A DNA stretch of 52,462 bases. Origin: Chitinophagaceae bacterium (GTDB taxonomy: Bacteria; Bacteroidota; Bacteroidia; Chitinophagales; Chitinophagaceae). This document shows, piece after piece, positions 22,930-32,692 of the stretch (its first letter is position 1; every line of letters starts with the position of its first letter). Position numbers and translations under genes: made by a program. Below the pieces are notes generated by a model, which was not told the origin of the DNA, did no database searches, and worked only from the letters and a program-made list of their open reading frames with translations. The stretch lies in contig CANCVE010000018.1 of the NCBI GenBank assembly GCA_947381435.1, forward strand, positions 1 to 52,462, written 5' to 3'.

Positions 22930-25398
22930 ATGCACAAACCCAACCTCAATTTCAAACAATGGTCACTCAAAAAGAAAACCTTTATAGGTGTTTCTTTGGT
23001 ATTGCTGTTGTGGTTTTGTTTGTTGCTTCCCTCCAGGTTATTCAACGCCCCCACTTCTTTTGTTATCACCGATAGTAAGGGCAATCTCCTCAACGCCTGT
23101 ATAGCTGCTGATGGTCAGTGGCGGTTTCCTTATAATGCTGATGTTCCGGATAAGTTTGCTAAGTGCATTACCACTTTTGAGGATAAACGCTTTTACTATC
23201 ATCCCGGTGTAGATCCAATAGCGATGTGCAGGGCTATCTGGCAAAATAGCCGCAACAGACGTACCGTGAGTGGAGGCAGTACGCTTACCATGCAAACGGT
23301 AAGGCTGTTTAAAGCACACGCCCATAGAAGCCTCTGGAATAAACTAACCGAAAGTATTATTGCCATCAGGTTGGAATGTAGCTTTCGAAAGAAATCGATA
23401 TTGGCTTTATATGCTTCTAATGCGCCATTTGGTAGTAATGTGGTAGGATTGGATGCTGCGGCATGGCGTTACTATGGTAGAGATGCCCATCAGCTTAGTT
23501 GGGGCGAGATGGCTGCATTGGCAGTGTTGCCCAATGCGCCTGCATTGGTGCATCCTGGAAAGAACAGGGAGACCTTATTGCGCAAGCGAAATGAATTAAT
23601 TGAAAAGCTTTTGGCAAATAAAACCATCGACAAAACCACCGCTTACTTAGCCAAACTAGAACCTTTACCCGGAGAACCAAAGACATTACCACAATTTGCA
23701 CCTCATTTGTTAGAACGGTTTAAGAAAGAATATCCTGCAATTAGTAAGGAGGACGGAGTGAGTACCAGTATTCGGACTACGATAGATGGCAACTTACAGC
23801 AAACAATTAATAACATCATTCTGCAACACCATGAGCAACTTAAAGGCAACCAAATTAACAATGCCGCCGCAATGGTGGTGGAGATAGAAACAGGAAATAT
23901 ACTGGCATATATTGGCAATGTATCTGAATCTGCCAATCCTGAAATGGAGAGTAATGTAGATGTAATTAGTTCTGTACGTAGCCCCGGTAGTACCTTAAAA
24001 CCATTATTATTTGCCAGCTTACTAACTGAAGGAACTCTGTTGCCGCGGCAATTAGTACCCGACATTCCCACGCAGATTGGCGGATATTCACCACAAAACT
24101 TCGATTTGGGTTATGATGGGGCAGTGCCGGCAAACAAAGCATTGAGCCGTAGCTTGAATATACCTGCTGTGCGCATGTTGCAACAGTATAAGTATCAACG
24201 ATTTTATGAAGTACTCAATCAATGTGGCATTACTACCCTTACTCGTCCTGCCGACTTTTATGGTATGAGTATGATATTGGGAGGATGCGAAATATCCCCT
24301 TTCGAATTGGCGGGCGTATACACCAGCATGGCAAGAATGTATACCCATGAAGCAAAAAACAAAGGTGCATGGAAAGGAGATGATTGGTTTATGCCGCACT
24401 ATGCGCTTTCCGTTGACCGTCAACCGTTGACCGCCAACCGTTTACCGTCAACCGATGACCGCAACAAAGGACTCGCTTCGGTTAACGGTAATCGGTCAAC
24501 GGTCAACGATAATCCTCTTTTCAACTATCCCGCCCTTTGGCACACTTTAAATGCGATGAATGAAGTGATGCGACCAGGGGAAGAAGGCTTATGGAATATG
24601 TTTTCATCGGCACAAAGAATTGCATGGAAAACGGGTACCAGCTTTGGCTTTAGGGATGGATGGGCTATAGGCATCACCCCTAAATATTGTGTGGTAGTTT
24701 GGGTAGGTAACACAACAGGAGTGGGCAGACCTGAACTTACGGGCATTAATACCGCAGGGCCAATCATGTTCGATATATTTAGGGTATTGCCCAAGAGTGC
24801 GTGGTTTCAACCTCCCAACACTGGCTTCAACTATATTGCTGTCTGTAGGCAATCTGGCTATAAGGCATCTGTTGATTGTGGTGCTACTGATACCATTATG
24901 GTATCCGAATCGGCAAAGAATGCCCCGGTTTGTCCTTATTGTAGAAAGATTAATCTGGATAGAACAGGAACTTACCGCGTTAATGATAACTGCGAAAGCC
25001 CTTCTGATATGCAGCATCCTTCTTGGTTTGTATTGCCACCTACCATTGAATATTACTACCGTGAAAAACATCCAGACTATAAACAATTGCCACCCTACAA
25101 ACCTGGTTGCACAATGGTATCTGCTAAAATGTTGGATGTTATTTATCCTGAAGAAGATGCAAAGATTTATGTGCCAATAGAAGCAAGTGGCGAAAAAGGA
25201 AAGACGGTATTTACGGCAACACATCGTAATAATATGGCAAAGCTATTCTGGCATTTGGATAATAACTTTATCGGCACCACACAACAGTTTCATCAGTTGG
25301 CACTCAATCCTACACAAGGAAAACATACGCTTACAGTAATTGATGAAGAGGGGAATACCATTACCAGAAACTTTGAAATACTTGCAAAGGATAAATAG
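22930..25398 (+). CDS. pbpC: Penicillin-binding protein 1C (bifunctional peptidoglycan synthase)
   Basis: 822 residues. A single membrane anchor (TFIGVSLVLLLWFCLLLPS, about 17-35) is followed by the glycosyltransferase-51 domain with its catalytic FEDKRFYYHPGVDPIA (Glu84) and SGGSTLTMQTVRLF. The transpeptidase domain has SxxK at Ser354-Lys357 (RSPGSTLKP), SRSLNIP and WKTGTSFGFRDGW. The C-terminal BiPBP_C domain begins near CTMVSAKMLDVIYPEEDAKI. PBP1C polymerises and crosslinks glycan strands in the periplasm. A 34-residue insertion at about 494-527 in the transpeptidase domain is translated from a palindromic repeat and is absent from the general family pattern. The expected operon partner, the A2M gene, is 8 kb upstream. 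Confidence 0.92.
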   Translation: MHKPNLNFKQWSLKKKTFIGVSLVLLLWFCLLLPSRLFNAPTSFVITDSKGNLLNACIAADGQWRFPYNADVPDKFAKCITTFEDKRFYYHPGVDPIAMCRAIWQNSRNRRTVSGGSTLTMQTVRLFKAHAHRSLWNKLTESIIAIRLECSFRKKSILALYASNAPFGSNVVGLDAAAWRYYGRDAHQLSWGEMAALAVLPNAPALVHPGKNRETLLRKRNELIEKLLANKTIDKTTAYLAKLEPLPGEPKTLPQFAPHLLERFKKEYPAISKEDGVSTSIRTTIDGNLQQTINNIILQHHEQLKGNQINNAAAMVVEIETGNILAYIGNVSESANPEMESNVDVISSVRSPGSTLKPLLFASLLTEGTLLPRQLVPDIPTQIGGYSPQNFDLGYDGAVPANKALSRSLNIPAVRMLQQYKYQRFYEVLNQCGITTLTRPADFYGMSMILGGCEISPFELAGVYTSMARMYTHEAKNKGAWKGDDWFMPHYALSVDRQPLTANRLPSTDDRNKGLASVNGNRSTVNDNPLFNYPALWHTLNAMNEVMRPGEEGLWNMFSSAQRIAWKTGTSFGFRDGWAIGITPKYCVVVWVGNTTGVGRPELTGINTAGPIMFDIFRVLPKSAWFQPPNTGFNYIAVCRQSGYKASVDCGATDTIMVSESAKNAPVCPYCRKINLDRTGTYRVNDNCESPSDMQHPSWFVLPPTIEYYYREKHPDYKQLPPYKPGCTMVSAKMLDVIYPEEDAKIYVPIEASGEKGKTVFTATHRNNMAKLFWHLDNNFIGTTQQFHQLALNPTQGKHTLTVIDEEGNTITRNFEILAKDK
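24409..24510. repeat. Repeat C palindrome inside the pbpC coding sequence
   Basis: A dense run of accgtcaac/gttgaccg units. Left arm cgttgaccgccaaccgttta, then ccgtcaaccg (24425-24454), and right arm cggttaacggtaatcggtca, then acggtcaacg (24479-24508), are complementary at most positions around a ~24-base loop. It is translated in frame as residues about 494-527 (SVDRQPLTANRLPSTDDRN...) with no stop codon. Confidence 0.85.
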
Positions 25399-25599
25399 TT
25401 ATAAGTAAGTAAGACACTGCATTGAAATGCAAGTTGCTCATTATAATTTGACTAGAGTCCTAAGATTATTGCAAACGGGCATACTTCATTTACTTGTTTA
25501 ATCTTCAAAAACATCGTCTAATGCCAAGTTCTATCCAATTATTTTAGAATTAATATCAGATAGGAAGTAGATTTTCGAGGGATTGATAATCGCAACCCT

Positions 25600-25607
25600 T
25601 AGTTTTG
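25600..25607 (+). promoter_or_regulatory. Putative -7 box of the ABC-F gene
   Basis: TAGTTTTG fits TAnnTTTG and ends 27 bases before the ATG at 25635. TTG at 25583-25585 is 14 bases upstream, shorter than usual for a -33 element. The 25399-25634 gap shows nothing else. Confidence 0.35.
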
Positions 25608-25631
25608 CGCCCACAAAATAAATTTATTTAA

Positions 25632-27260
<1,629 letters not shown>

Positions 27261-27305
27261 TTATTTCTACTTCTCTAAAATAAAGAGAGAACCATATTTA
27301 AAAGC

Positions 27306-27343
27306 AAATAGGCTGTCCCACAAAGACAGCCTATTTGTTTTTA
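27306..27343 (+). terminator. Rho-independent terminator of the ABC-F gene
   Basis: A 12-bp perfect stem aaataggctgtc / gacagcctattt with a 7-base loop, followed by gttttt. It lies 45 bases after the stop codon. The remaining ~130 bases to the convergent recF stop show nothing else. Confidence 0.85.
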
Positions 27344-27475
27344 ATACCTCAAAATAAAGTAACCAATCTTACTAAACTAAATAGAAGCATTGAGTAGTAG
27401 TTGCAAGTGCTAAACAGGTCAGTTAGTATATAAGTCGAGTCTATTTTAACTATAATCTATTGCTTACATTGTTAA

Positions 27476-28561
27476 TTATGTAAGATCTACTAACTGATAA
27501 GACACTCCTATTGCATTCAATTGTTGTTGAAGCCTAGCCGAATGTGTATCAGTAATAAAAACCTGTCCATCATCATTGCTACACACCCAATGTAACAAAT
27601 TGTGCATACGCTGCTCGTCCAGTTTTTCAAAAACATCATCTAGCAATAATATTGGCGCAAACCCTTTTTTTGTCTTCAATGTTTGCCATTCTGCAAGCTT
27701 CAAAGCAAAAAGTAAACTCTTTCTTTGTCCTTGCGAGGCATCATTTTTAAACGCCGTATCGCCCATTTTAATTTCTAAATCATCTTTATGTATTCCAATG
27801 GTAGTGCGTTGAAGTATCATATCCTTTTGTCTGGAAAACTGCAATAATTGTAGCATTTTGCCATTTTGCAAATCACTATCATACACGATGGAAACATTAT
27901 CACCTTTACCGGCAATCCGAGCATAAAACTGCAAAACAAGCAATATAAATTCGCTTAAAAAGGCGGTTCGTTGCTGGTATATGGCAGTTCCTTTTTGGCT
28001 AAGCTGTTCATTTATTATTTGTAATAATGCCTCATTAATTTGCCCGCTTTCCGCAGCCTGCTTCAATAAGCTGTTCCGTTGTTGTAATATCTTGGTATAA
28101 TCTATCAAATCTTGCAAATAGTTACTATCTATTTGCGATAAAATCGTATCAACAAACTTCCTTCTTTCCTCACTAGCTCCCACCACCATTGCCACATCGT
28201 CTGGCGCGATCATCACACACGGAAGCTTGCCTATATGTTCACTAAACTTCTTATAATCATCTCCATTTACACTAAATTCCTTTTTATTATTCTCTCTCAG
28301 AATAGATATTACTTCTTGCTGCTCATCATTCAATAAAAAATTTCCTTTTAGCCGCATCCCCAGCAAACCATGATGCACATTTTGGCTATCGCTTCTGGTA
28401 AAATAACTCTTAGTAAACCCTAGATAATAAATAGCATCAAGTAAGGATGTCTTTCCACTTCCATTCAGACCACAAATGCCCACTACTTTCGAAGTAAATG
28501 AAAAGTCTTGCTGTACATAGTTTCTAAACTGTACCAACGATATTTTTTGTAGATGAAGCAT
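27476..28561 (-). CDS. recF: DNA replication/repair protein RecF
   Basis: 361 residues from the ATG at 28561. A longer frame reaches 28693, but MLHLQKISLVQFRNY is the conserved RecF start and the extra 44 residues look non-native. Walker A GLNGSGKT is at 31-38. YYLGFTKSYFTRSD, IAPDDVAMVVGASEERRKFV, ASQGQRKSLLFALKLAEW (signature) and ILLLDDVFEKLDEQR (Walker B) follow. RecF is an SMC-like ATPase that helps load RecA at gaps with RecO and RecR. It is convergent with the ABC-F gene and follows the galU operon; no dnaA or dnaN is adjacent. Confidence 0.93.
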   Translation of the reverse strand: MLHLQKISLVQFRNYVQQDFSFTSKVVGICGLNGSGKTSLLDAIYYLGFTKSYFTRSDSQNVHHGLLGMRLKGNFLLNDEQQEVISILRENNKKEFSVNGDDYKKFSEHIGKLPCVMIAPDDVAMVVGASEERRKFVDTILSQIDSNYLQDLIDYTKILQQRNSLLKQAAESGQINEALLQIINEQLSQKGTAIYQQRTAFLSEFILLVLQFYARIAGKGDNVSIVYDSDLQNGKMLQLLQFSRQKDMILQRTTIGIHKDDLEIKMGDTAFKNDASQGQRKSLLFALKLAEWQTLKTKKGFAPILLLDDVFEKLDEQRMHNLLHWVCSNDDGQVFITDTHSARLQQQLNAIGVSYQLVDLT

Positions 28562-28691
28562 TGCTGGCAAAGTAAGGGTATTATGGATTGTAATTAGCAC
28601 CGAAATACCTTCCCTCACATTAAGGTTATACAGCAATTGTTTGCAGCTAAGTAGTATCAATTGCCTGTCATGCTTCAAAATATTAGTCAAC

Positions 28692-28732
28692 AAAAAAAGC
28701 GGCCAACCATTGTATTATCAATGATTAGCCGC
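28692..28732 (-). terminator. Rho-independent terminator of the galU operon
   Basis: On the minus strand gcggctaatcattg and caatggttggccgc pair over 14 positions, two of them T-G wobbles, with a 6-base loop, and ttttttt follows. The wobble pairs hold only for the minus-strand transcript, which confirms the direction. It starts 21 bases after the galU stop codon. Confidence 0.85.
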
Positions 28733-28753
28733 CTCATTAGTATAAATTTAAGT

Positions 28754-29626
28754 TTACTTACCCTCGTGTTGTGCAATAATCTCTTTCATAAAGGCAAGTA
28801 CCTTCGATGAAAATTCTTTACGTTTTAGAGCATATTCTATCGTTGTTTTAATAAAGTCTAGCTTATTGCCAATATCATAACGCTTACCTTCAAAAGTCTG
28901 TGCATAGATGGCCTCTTTTTTCAGCAATTCAACCAATGCATCTGTAAGCTGCAACTCATTATTCTTTCCTTTAGGCGTTTTTTCTAGTGCTTTATAAATG
29001 CCCGGGGTAAGAATATACCTACCAGCAATAGCCAGATTTGAAGGTGCAGTTTCTATACTTGGCTTCTCAATTAATGCATTCAAACGCATCAACTTTTCAT
29101 TTAACTCCTCCCCTCCTACTATTCCATAACGCGAAACTTTATCGCGAGGCACTTCTTCCACTGCAATAACAGAACTTTCGTATTGATCATAAATATCAAT
29201 CAATTGTTGTGTTACAGGAATCACAGAATCTATAATGGTGTCGCCAAGCAACACTGCAAATGGCTCATTGCCCGTATGCTGACGTGCATAATAGATAGCA
29301 TCACCCAATCCATTTATTTCTTTCTGTCTGATAAAATGAATATTAGCAAGGTTTGATAAGTTTCTGACCTCATCATACATAGCGTCTTCTTTATCCTTAA
29401 TGCGCTCCTCAAGCTCGAAGTTTCTATCAAAATGATCTTCAATGGCACGCTTCCCTCTCCCAGAAATGATCAAAATATCTTCAATACCAGAATCTACCGC
29501 TTCCTGAACCACATATTGTATGGTTGGTGTATCAATAATGGGCAACATCTCTTTTGGAGAAGCCTTCGTTGCCGGAAGAAAACGTGTACCCAATCCCGCT
29601 GCGGGGATGACTGCTTTTTTTACCAT
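28754..29626 (-). CDS. galU: UTP-glucose-1-phosphate uridylyltransferase family (GalU-like)
   Basis: 290 residues. The nucleotide-binding start KKAVIPAAGLGTRFLPATKA (3-22) with PKEMLPIIDTPTIQYVVQEA is characteristic; further blocks are DILIISGRGKRAIEDHFD, FAVLLGDTIIDS and YDIGNKLDFIKTTIEYALK. It makes UDP-glucose from UTP and glucose-1-phosphate in the cytosol, or a related UDP-sugar. It starts only 5 bases after the stop of a GHMP kinase that resembles glucuronokinase, so its substrate could instead be glucuronate-1-phosphate. Strict GalU specificity cannot be read from sequence. Confidence 0.88.
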   Translation of the reverse strand: MVKKAVIPAAGLGTRFLPATKASPKEMLPIIDTPTIQYVVQEAVDSGIEDILIISGRGKRAIEDHFDRNFELEERIKDKEDAMYDEVRNLSNLANIHFIRQKEINGLGDAIYYARQHTGNEPFAVLLGDTIIDSVIPVTQQLIDIYDQYESSVIAVEEVPRDKVSRYGIVGGEELNEKLMRLNALIEKPSIETAPSNLAIAGRYILTPGIYKALEKTPKGKNNELQLTDALVELLKKEAIYAQTFEGKRYDIGNKLDFIKTTIEYALKRKEFSSKVLAFMKEIIAQHEGK

Positions 29627-29631
29627 TTTTA

Positions 29632-30624
29632 TTAAATTATATAAGGTTTTACTACTCTTGCCTGAATGTTACGAAGTGCATAAACCAAACGCTGCAACAT
29701 TTCATTGTCTTTATAAATACCAATGATTGCTCCACCGCTACCTGTAAAGGATGCCGATGCGCCACAACGTCGGGCAGTTTCTACTAGTTCATTATTACTA
29801 TCGGAGATAGCCATAATCTTTCTTCTGTTATTAAAATTCTCATTAATCAATTCTCCTAGCAAACCAAAATCAGCATCTATTAAGGCTTGCTTTCCTTTAT
29901 CAGCCAATGAAGCAATATCGCCAAGGGTATCAATTACATGCTTATCTCCCTTTTCGTACCTCGTTTTTATGTCGTTTAATACTTTTCCAGATACTTTACT
30001 AAGATTGGTTTTATAGGCAATATAAAACTGAGGAAGACTTTGCAAAGGAATACGCTCATAAATACCATACCCTTTTTCATCCAGATGTTTCTTATTGAAG
30101 TCCATATAAACACAACCTTCATAAGCCTGAATAACACGGTCTTGCAAGCCCGCCGTAATACCCAATTCTTTTACCTCTGCCTCTAAAGCAATGGTTGGCA
30201 ATATTTCTAACGGAATATCAACCTCATAAAATTGCATCAAGCCCTTTAAAGTTGCAATAATAATTGCACTAGAACCAGCCAAGCCAACCTGACGGGGAAT
30301 GTTTGAATGATATCTGATGGTAAAGTTTTTGCTGGAAAGCCTGATGTTATTATCATCACAATAGTCGCAGAACTTCTTAATGGCAGCTTTAATAATGGGG
30401 ATACCACCATTGTAGCCTGTAGCCATCACTGTCTCTTTCAGCTCGTATATATTTTTAAAGTCGTTAGAATCCGACTCTTGCGGGGTTATTTGTAAGAACG
30501 GAGATTGATAAATCAGAATTTTTGCAGCAAAGTTTTTTACTATTAAACTGATTGTTTTTCCATTATATCCATCCGAAGGATTTCCTAAAAGCCCAGCACG
30601 GGCGTACGCTATTGAATCTATCAT
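29632..30624 (-). CDS. GHMP-family sugar kinase, glucuronokinase-like
   Basis: 330 residues. The N-terminal ARAGLLGNPSDGYNGKTISL (about 8-27) closely resembles the start of plant glucuronokinase and related GHMP kinases. The phosphate-binding loop is PRQVGLAGSSAIIIATLKGL (about 111-130), and the C-terminal GHMP motif is RRCGASASFTGSGGAIIGIY. These kinases phosphorylate the anomeric carbon of a sugar acid or sugar in the cytosol. It is the first gene of a two-gene operon with a UDP-sugar pyrophosphorylase-like gene, which fits a salvage route from free glucuronate to UDP-glucuronate. Substrate is inferred; other sugar-1-kinases are possible. Confidence 0.75.
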   Translation of the reverse strand: MIDSIAYARAGLLGNPSDGYNGKTISLIVKNFAAKILIYQSPFLQITPQESDSNDFKNIYELKETVMATGYNGGIPIIKAAIKKFCDYCDDNNIRLSSKNFTIRYHSNIPRQVGLAGSSAIIIATLKGLMQFYEVDIPLEILPTIALEAEVKELGITAGLQDRVIQAYEGCVYMDFNKKHLDEKGYGIYERIPLQSLPQFYIAYKTNLSKVSGKVLNDIKTRYEKGDKHVIDTLGDIASLADKGKQALIDADFGLLGELINENFNNRRKIMAISDSNNELVETARRCGASASFTGSGGAIIGIYKDNEMLQRLVYALRNIQARVVKPYII

Positions 30625-30979
30625 TAAGCAGGAATAAATTTAATACGAGTATTTATTTTTTATTAGCCGGTAAAGGGTAAAAGTAAATAAATAATTAATA
30701 CATATTTAAAAAGAAGCGTCAAACTAACCAACAATATTACTTTTAATATCAAATATTTTAACAAAATGAAGCCCAACCAAAATCTATAACGTTTTAGTTG
30801 ATTGTGACTGATATATATATTGCAACAATTGCCAGTTTTTCTTCGGTGAATAAGTGTATTTTCTAGAATTTATGTTTAATCTTTCTACTGAAAAGAAAAA
30901 ATTTCATTATCAATTCTCTCAATTATGAAATAGATACAACCTATTCTTCCTAGTTGTGTTAGTATACCAAATAACAATT
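30625..30979. other. Divergent intergenic region, no gene seen
   Basis: 355 AT-rich bases separate the glucuronokinase-like gene (minus) and the SRPBCC gene (plus). Promoters for both are expected here, but I could not assign boxes with confidence. No hairpin or repeat stands out. Confidence 0.5.
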
Positions 30980-31450
30980 ATGAGCAAAGTTTATTCACTC
31001 AAAACCATTCAAAACATACCTGTTTCTTTGGATACTGCTTGGGATTTTTTTAGTAATCCTGCCAACCTGAAAGAAATAACACCTTCCAATCTGGGCTTTA
31101 AGATAATAAGTAAATACCACGGCAATAAGATGTATCCGGGGCAGATAATAGAATATACGGTATCGCCATTATTGGGAATACCGATGTATTGGATGACCGA
31201 AATAACCCACGTTAAGGATAGAGAATATTTTATTGATGAGCAACGTTTTGGCCCCTATACTATGTGGCATCACCAACATCATTTCAAAGAGATAAAGGGC
31301 GGCGTAGAAATGACAGATATTGTTCATTATAAGGTTCCACTTAGTATTCTGGGAGACATTGCAAACGTGATTTTAGTAAAAGCACAATTAAATAAGATTT
31401 TCTCTCATCGCTTCACAGCGGTAGAAGCAAGATTTGGAAAATTTGTTTAG
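30980..31450 (+). CDS. SRPBCC-family (START-like) ligand-binding protein
   Basis: 156 residues from the ATG at 30980 (MSKVYSLKTIQNIPVSLDTA). A frame opening 24 bases earlier adds a non-conserved MLVYQITI. DTAWDFFSNPANLKEITPSN (about 18-37), then IEYTVSPLLGIPMYWMTEIT and FGPYTMWHHQHHFKEIKGGV with ITDIVHY-like MTDIVHYKVP, follow the pattern of the SRPBCC family often annotated as 'cell division inhibitor' or coenzyme Q-binding-like. The fold forms a hydrophobic ligand cavity; the ligand is unknown. It is a single gene divergent from the sugar-kinase operon. Confidence 0.8.
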   Translation: MSKVYSLKTIQNIPVSLDTAWDFFSNPANLKEITPSNLGFKIISKYHGNKMYPGQIIEYTVSPLLGIPMYWMTEITHVKDREYFIDEQRFGPYTMWHHQHHFKEIKGGVEMTDIVHYKVPLSILGDIANVILVKAQLNKIFSHRFTAVEARFGKFV

Positions 31451-31650
31451 TACCTGTTTAGATTTTTTGTTTAAAAAGATTTTTATTAAAGGAAAACTCT
31501 GCGCGATGCCATAAATAAATGTTTTTAGCCTCGGAATTTCAGCGCGATGCTATAAGCAAAGAATTCTAGCCTAGTATCAATATGATATTAATTGAAGCAA
31601 GTGAATGTAACAACAAAATACCAGAATATGAAAAAGAATGAAACGAAGAA

Positions 31651-32409
31651 TTAAGCCGATATAGCGTGGTGTTTTCCTAACAACATATAAGATCTGCTTT
31701 GCTCAATTGCATCCATAACTTGTTCTAAAATCACCTCATTTGGGGCATCGTAATCGATAACCATTGGTGGCTTAAAGCGAACAGTCAATATGGAACCTTT
31801 CTTTTTAAACGTTAATCCTTTCTTGGTAAAAGCACGCCAAAAACCATTTATTACCACAGGAACTACAATGGGCTTAGTAGTTTTTATGATAAATGCAGTC
31901 CCTTTTCTACCCGGTGCAAATGGCTTAGTAGTACCTTGTGGAAACGTAATAACCCAACTAGTGTTTAGGGCTTCTTCTATTTTTCTTGTATCTGAAGGGT
32001 CAAGACCACGCCTTACTTCTTTGCCCTCAGCTCGCCATGTTCGTTTAACAGTAAGTGCCCCAGCCAAAATAAACAGCCGGCTTATCCAGCTTCCACGCAT
32101 CGTTTCTTCTGCTGCTACGTAGTATAGGTTTGTAATGGGAAATAGTAGGTAATAGGGTAAACCTAGTTTATTTTCTTTACGCCATCTCACTGCACAAAAA
32201 ATATGAATAAAAGCCATTACATCCGCAAAATACGTTTGGTGGTTACTCACAAATAGTACATTATGCTTAGGTAAGTTTTTTATATTTTCAGTACCAGTAA
32301 TTTTTATCTTATTTATAATTGCTAACCCCGGATAGGTGATAAAACCCACTAGGGTATAAATAAGAGACCTCACTATTTTAAAATGCTTGAGCTTATCTGT
32401 AAAATTCAT
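31651..32409 (-). CDS. PlsC-type 1-acylglycerol-3-phosphate acyltransferase family protein
   Basis: 252 residues. Motif I is FVSNHQTYFADVMAF (about 49-63), in which five residues separate His and Asp instead of the usual four of NHX4D. Motif III-like TFPQGTTKPFAPGRKGTAFI (about 154-173) corresponds to FPEGTR. A later PIVVPVVINGFWRAF matches motif IV. Hydrophobic stretches near the N-terminus suggest membrane association. The family acylates lysophosphatidate or related acceptors in the inner membrane. The spacing variation needs checking against homologues. It is a single gene, convergent with the SRPBCC gene; the 200-base gap holds two short gcgcgatgc(c/t)ataa copies. Confidence 0.8.
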   Translation of the reverse strand: MNFTDKLKHFKIVRSLIYTLVGFITYPGLAIINKIKITGTENIKNLPKHNVLFVSNHQTYFADVMAFIHIFCAVRWRKENKLGLPYYLLFPITNLYYVAAEETMRGSWISRLFILAGALTVKRTWRAEGKEVRRGLDPSDTRKIEEALNTSWVITFPQGTTKPFAPGRKGTAFIIKTTKPIVVPVVINGFWRAFTKKGLTFKKKGSILTVRFKPPMVIDYDAPNEVILEQVMDAIEQSRSYMLLGKHHAISA

Positions 32410-32620
32410 AAGTTATTAGCGTTACTAGTTTATACTTAATCTAATTAAAACCTATTAACAAAGTATAAGAATGCGCAATATAGGGGAATGAGATGAAAAA
32501 AATCCTTTGAAAAGTCATTTTAAGCGAATTACAGCTTGATTACAACCCTCTTTGTCAAAGCAAATTTTATGGCAATAGAGTGTTGTAATTGAGGCAACAA
32601 TTAACAGAAATTACATAAAG

Positions 32621-32658
32621 AAGGCTGCCCCAAAATACATTATTGAGACAGCCGCTTT
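32621..32658 (-). terminator. Rho-independent terminator of the giant T9SS gene
   Basis: On the minus strand ggctgtctc and ggggcagcc pair over 9 positions with wobble pairs, followed by a T-rich stretch (ttctttatg). It lies 35 bases beyond the stop codon at 32693. The wobbles fit only the minus-strand transcript. Confidence 0.7.
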
Positions 32659-32692
32659 CTCTAAAACAAAAACACAAATAATCAAAAAACAA

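Noticed and set aside
28562-28693. N-terminal extension of RecF
   Set aside because: Family members start at MLHLQKI-type sequence; the extra 44 residues overlap the region needed for the promoter and the galU terminator side.
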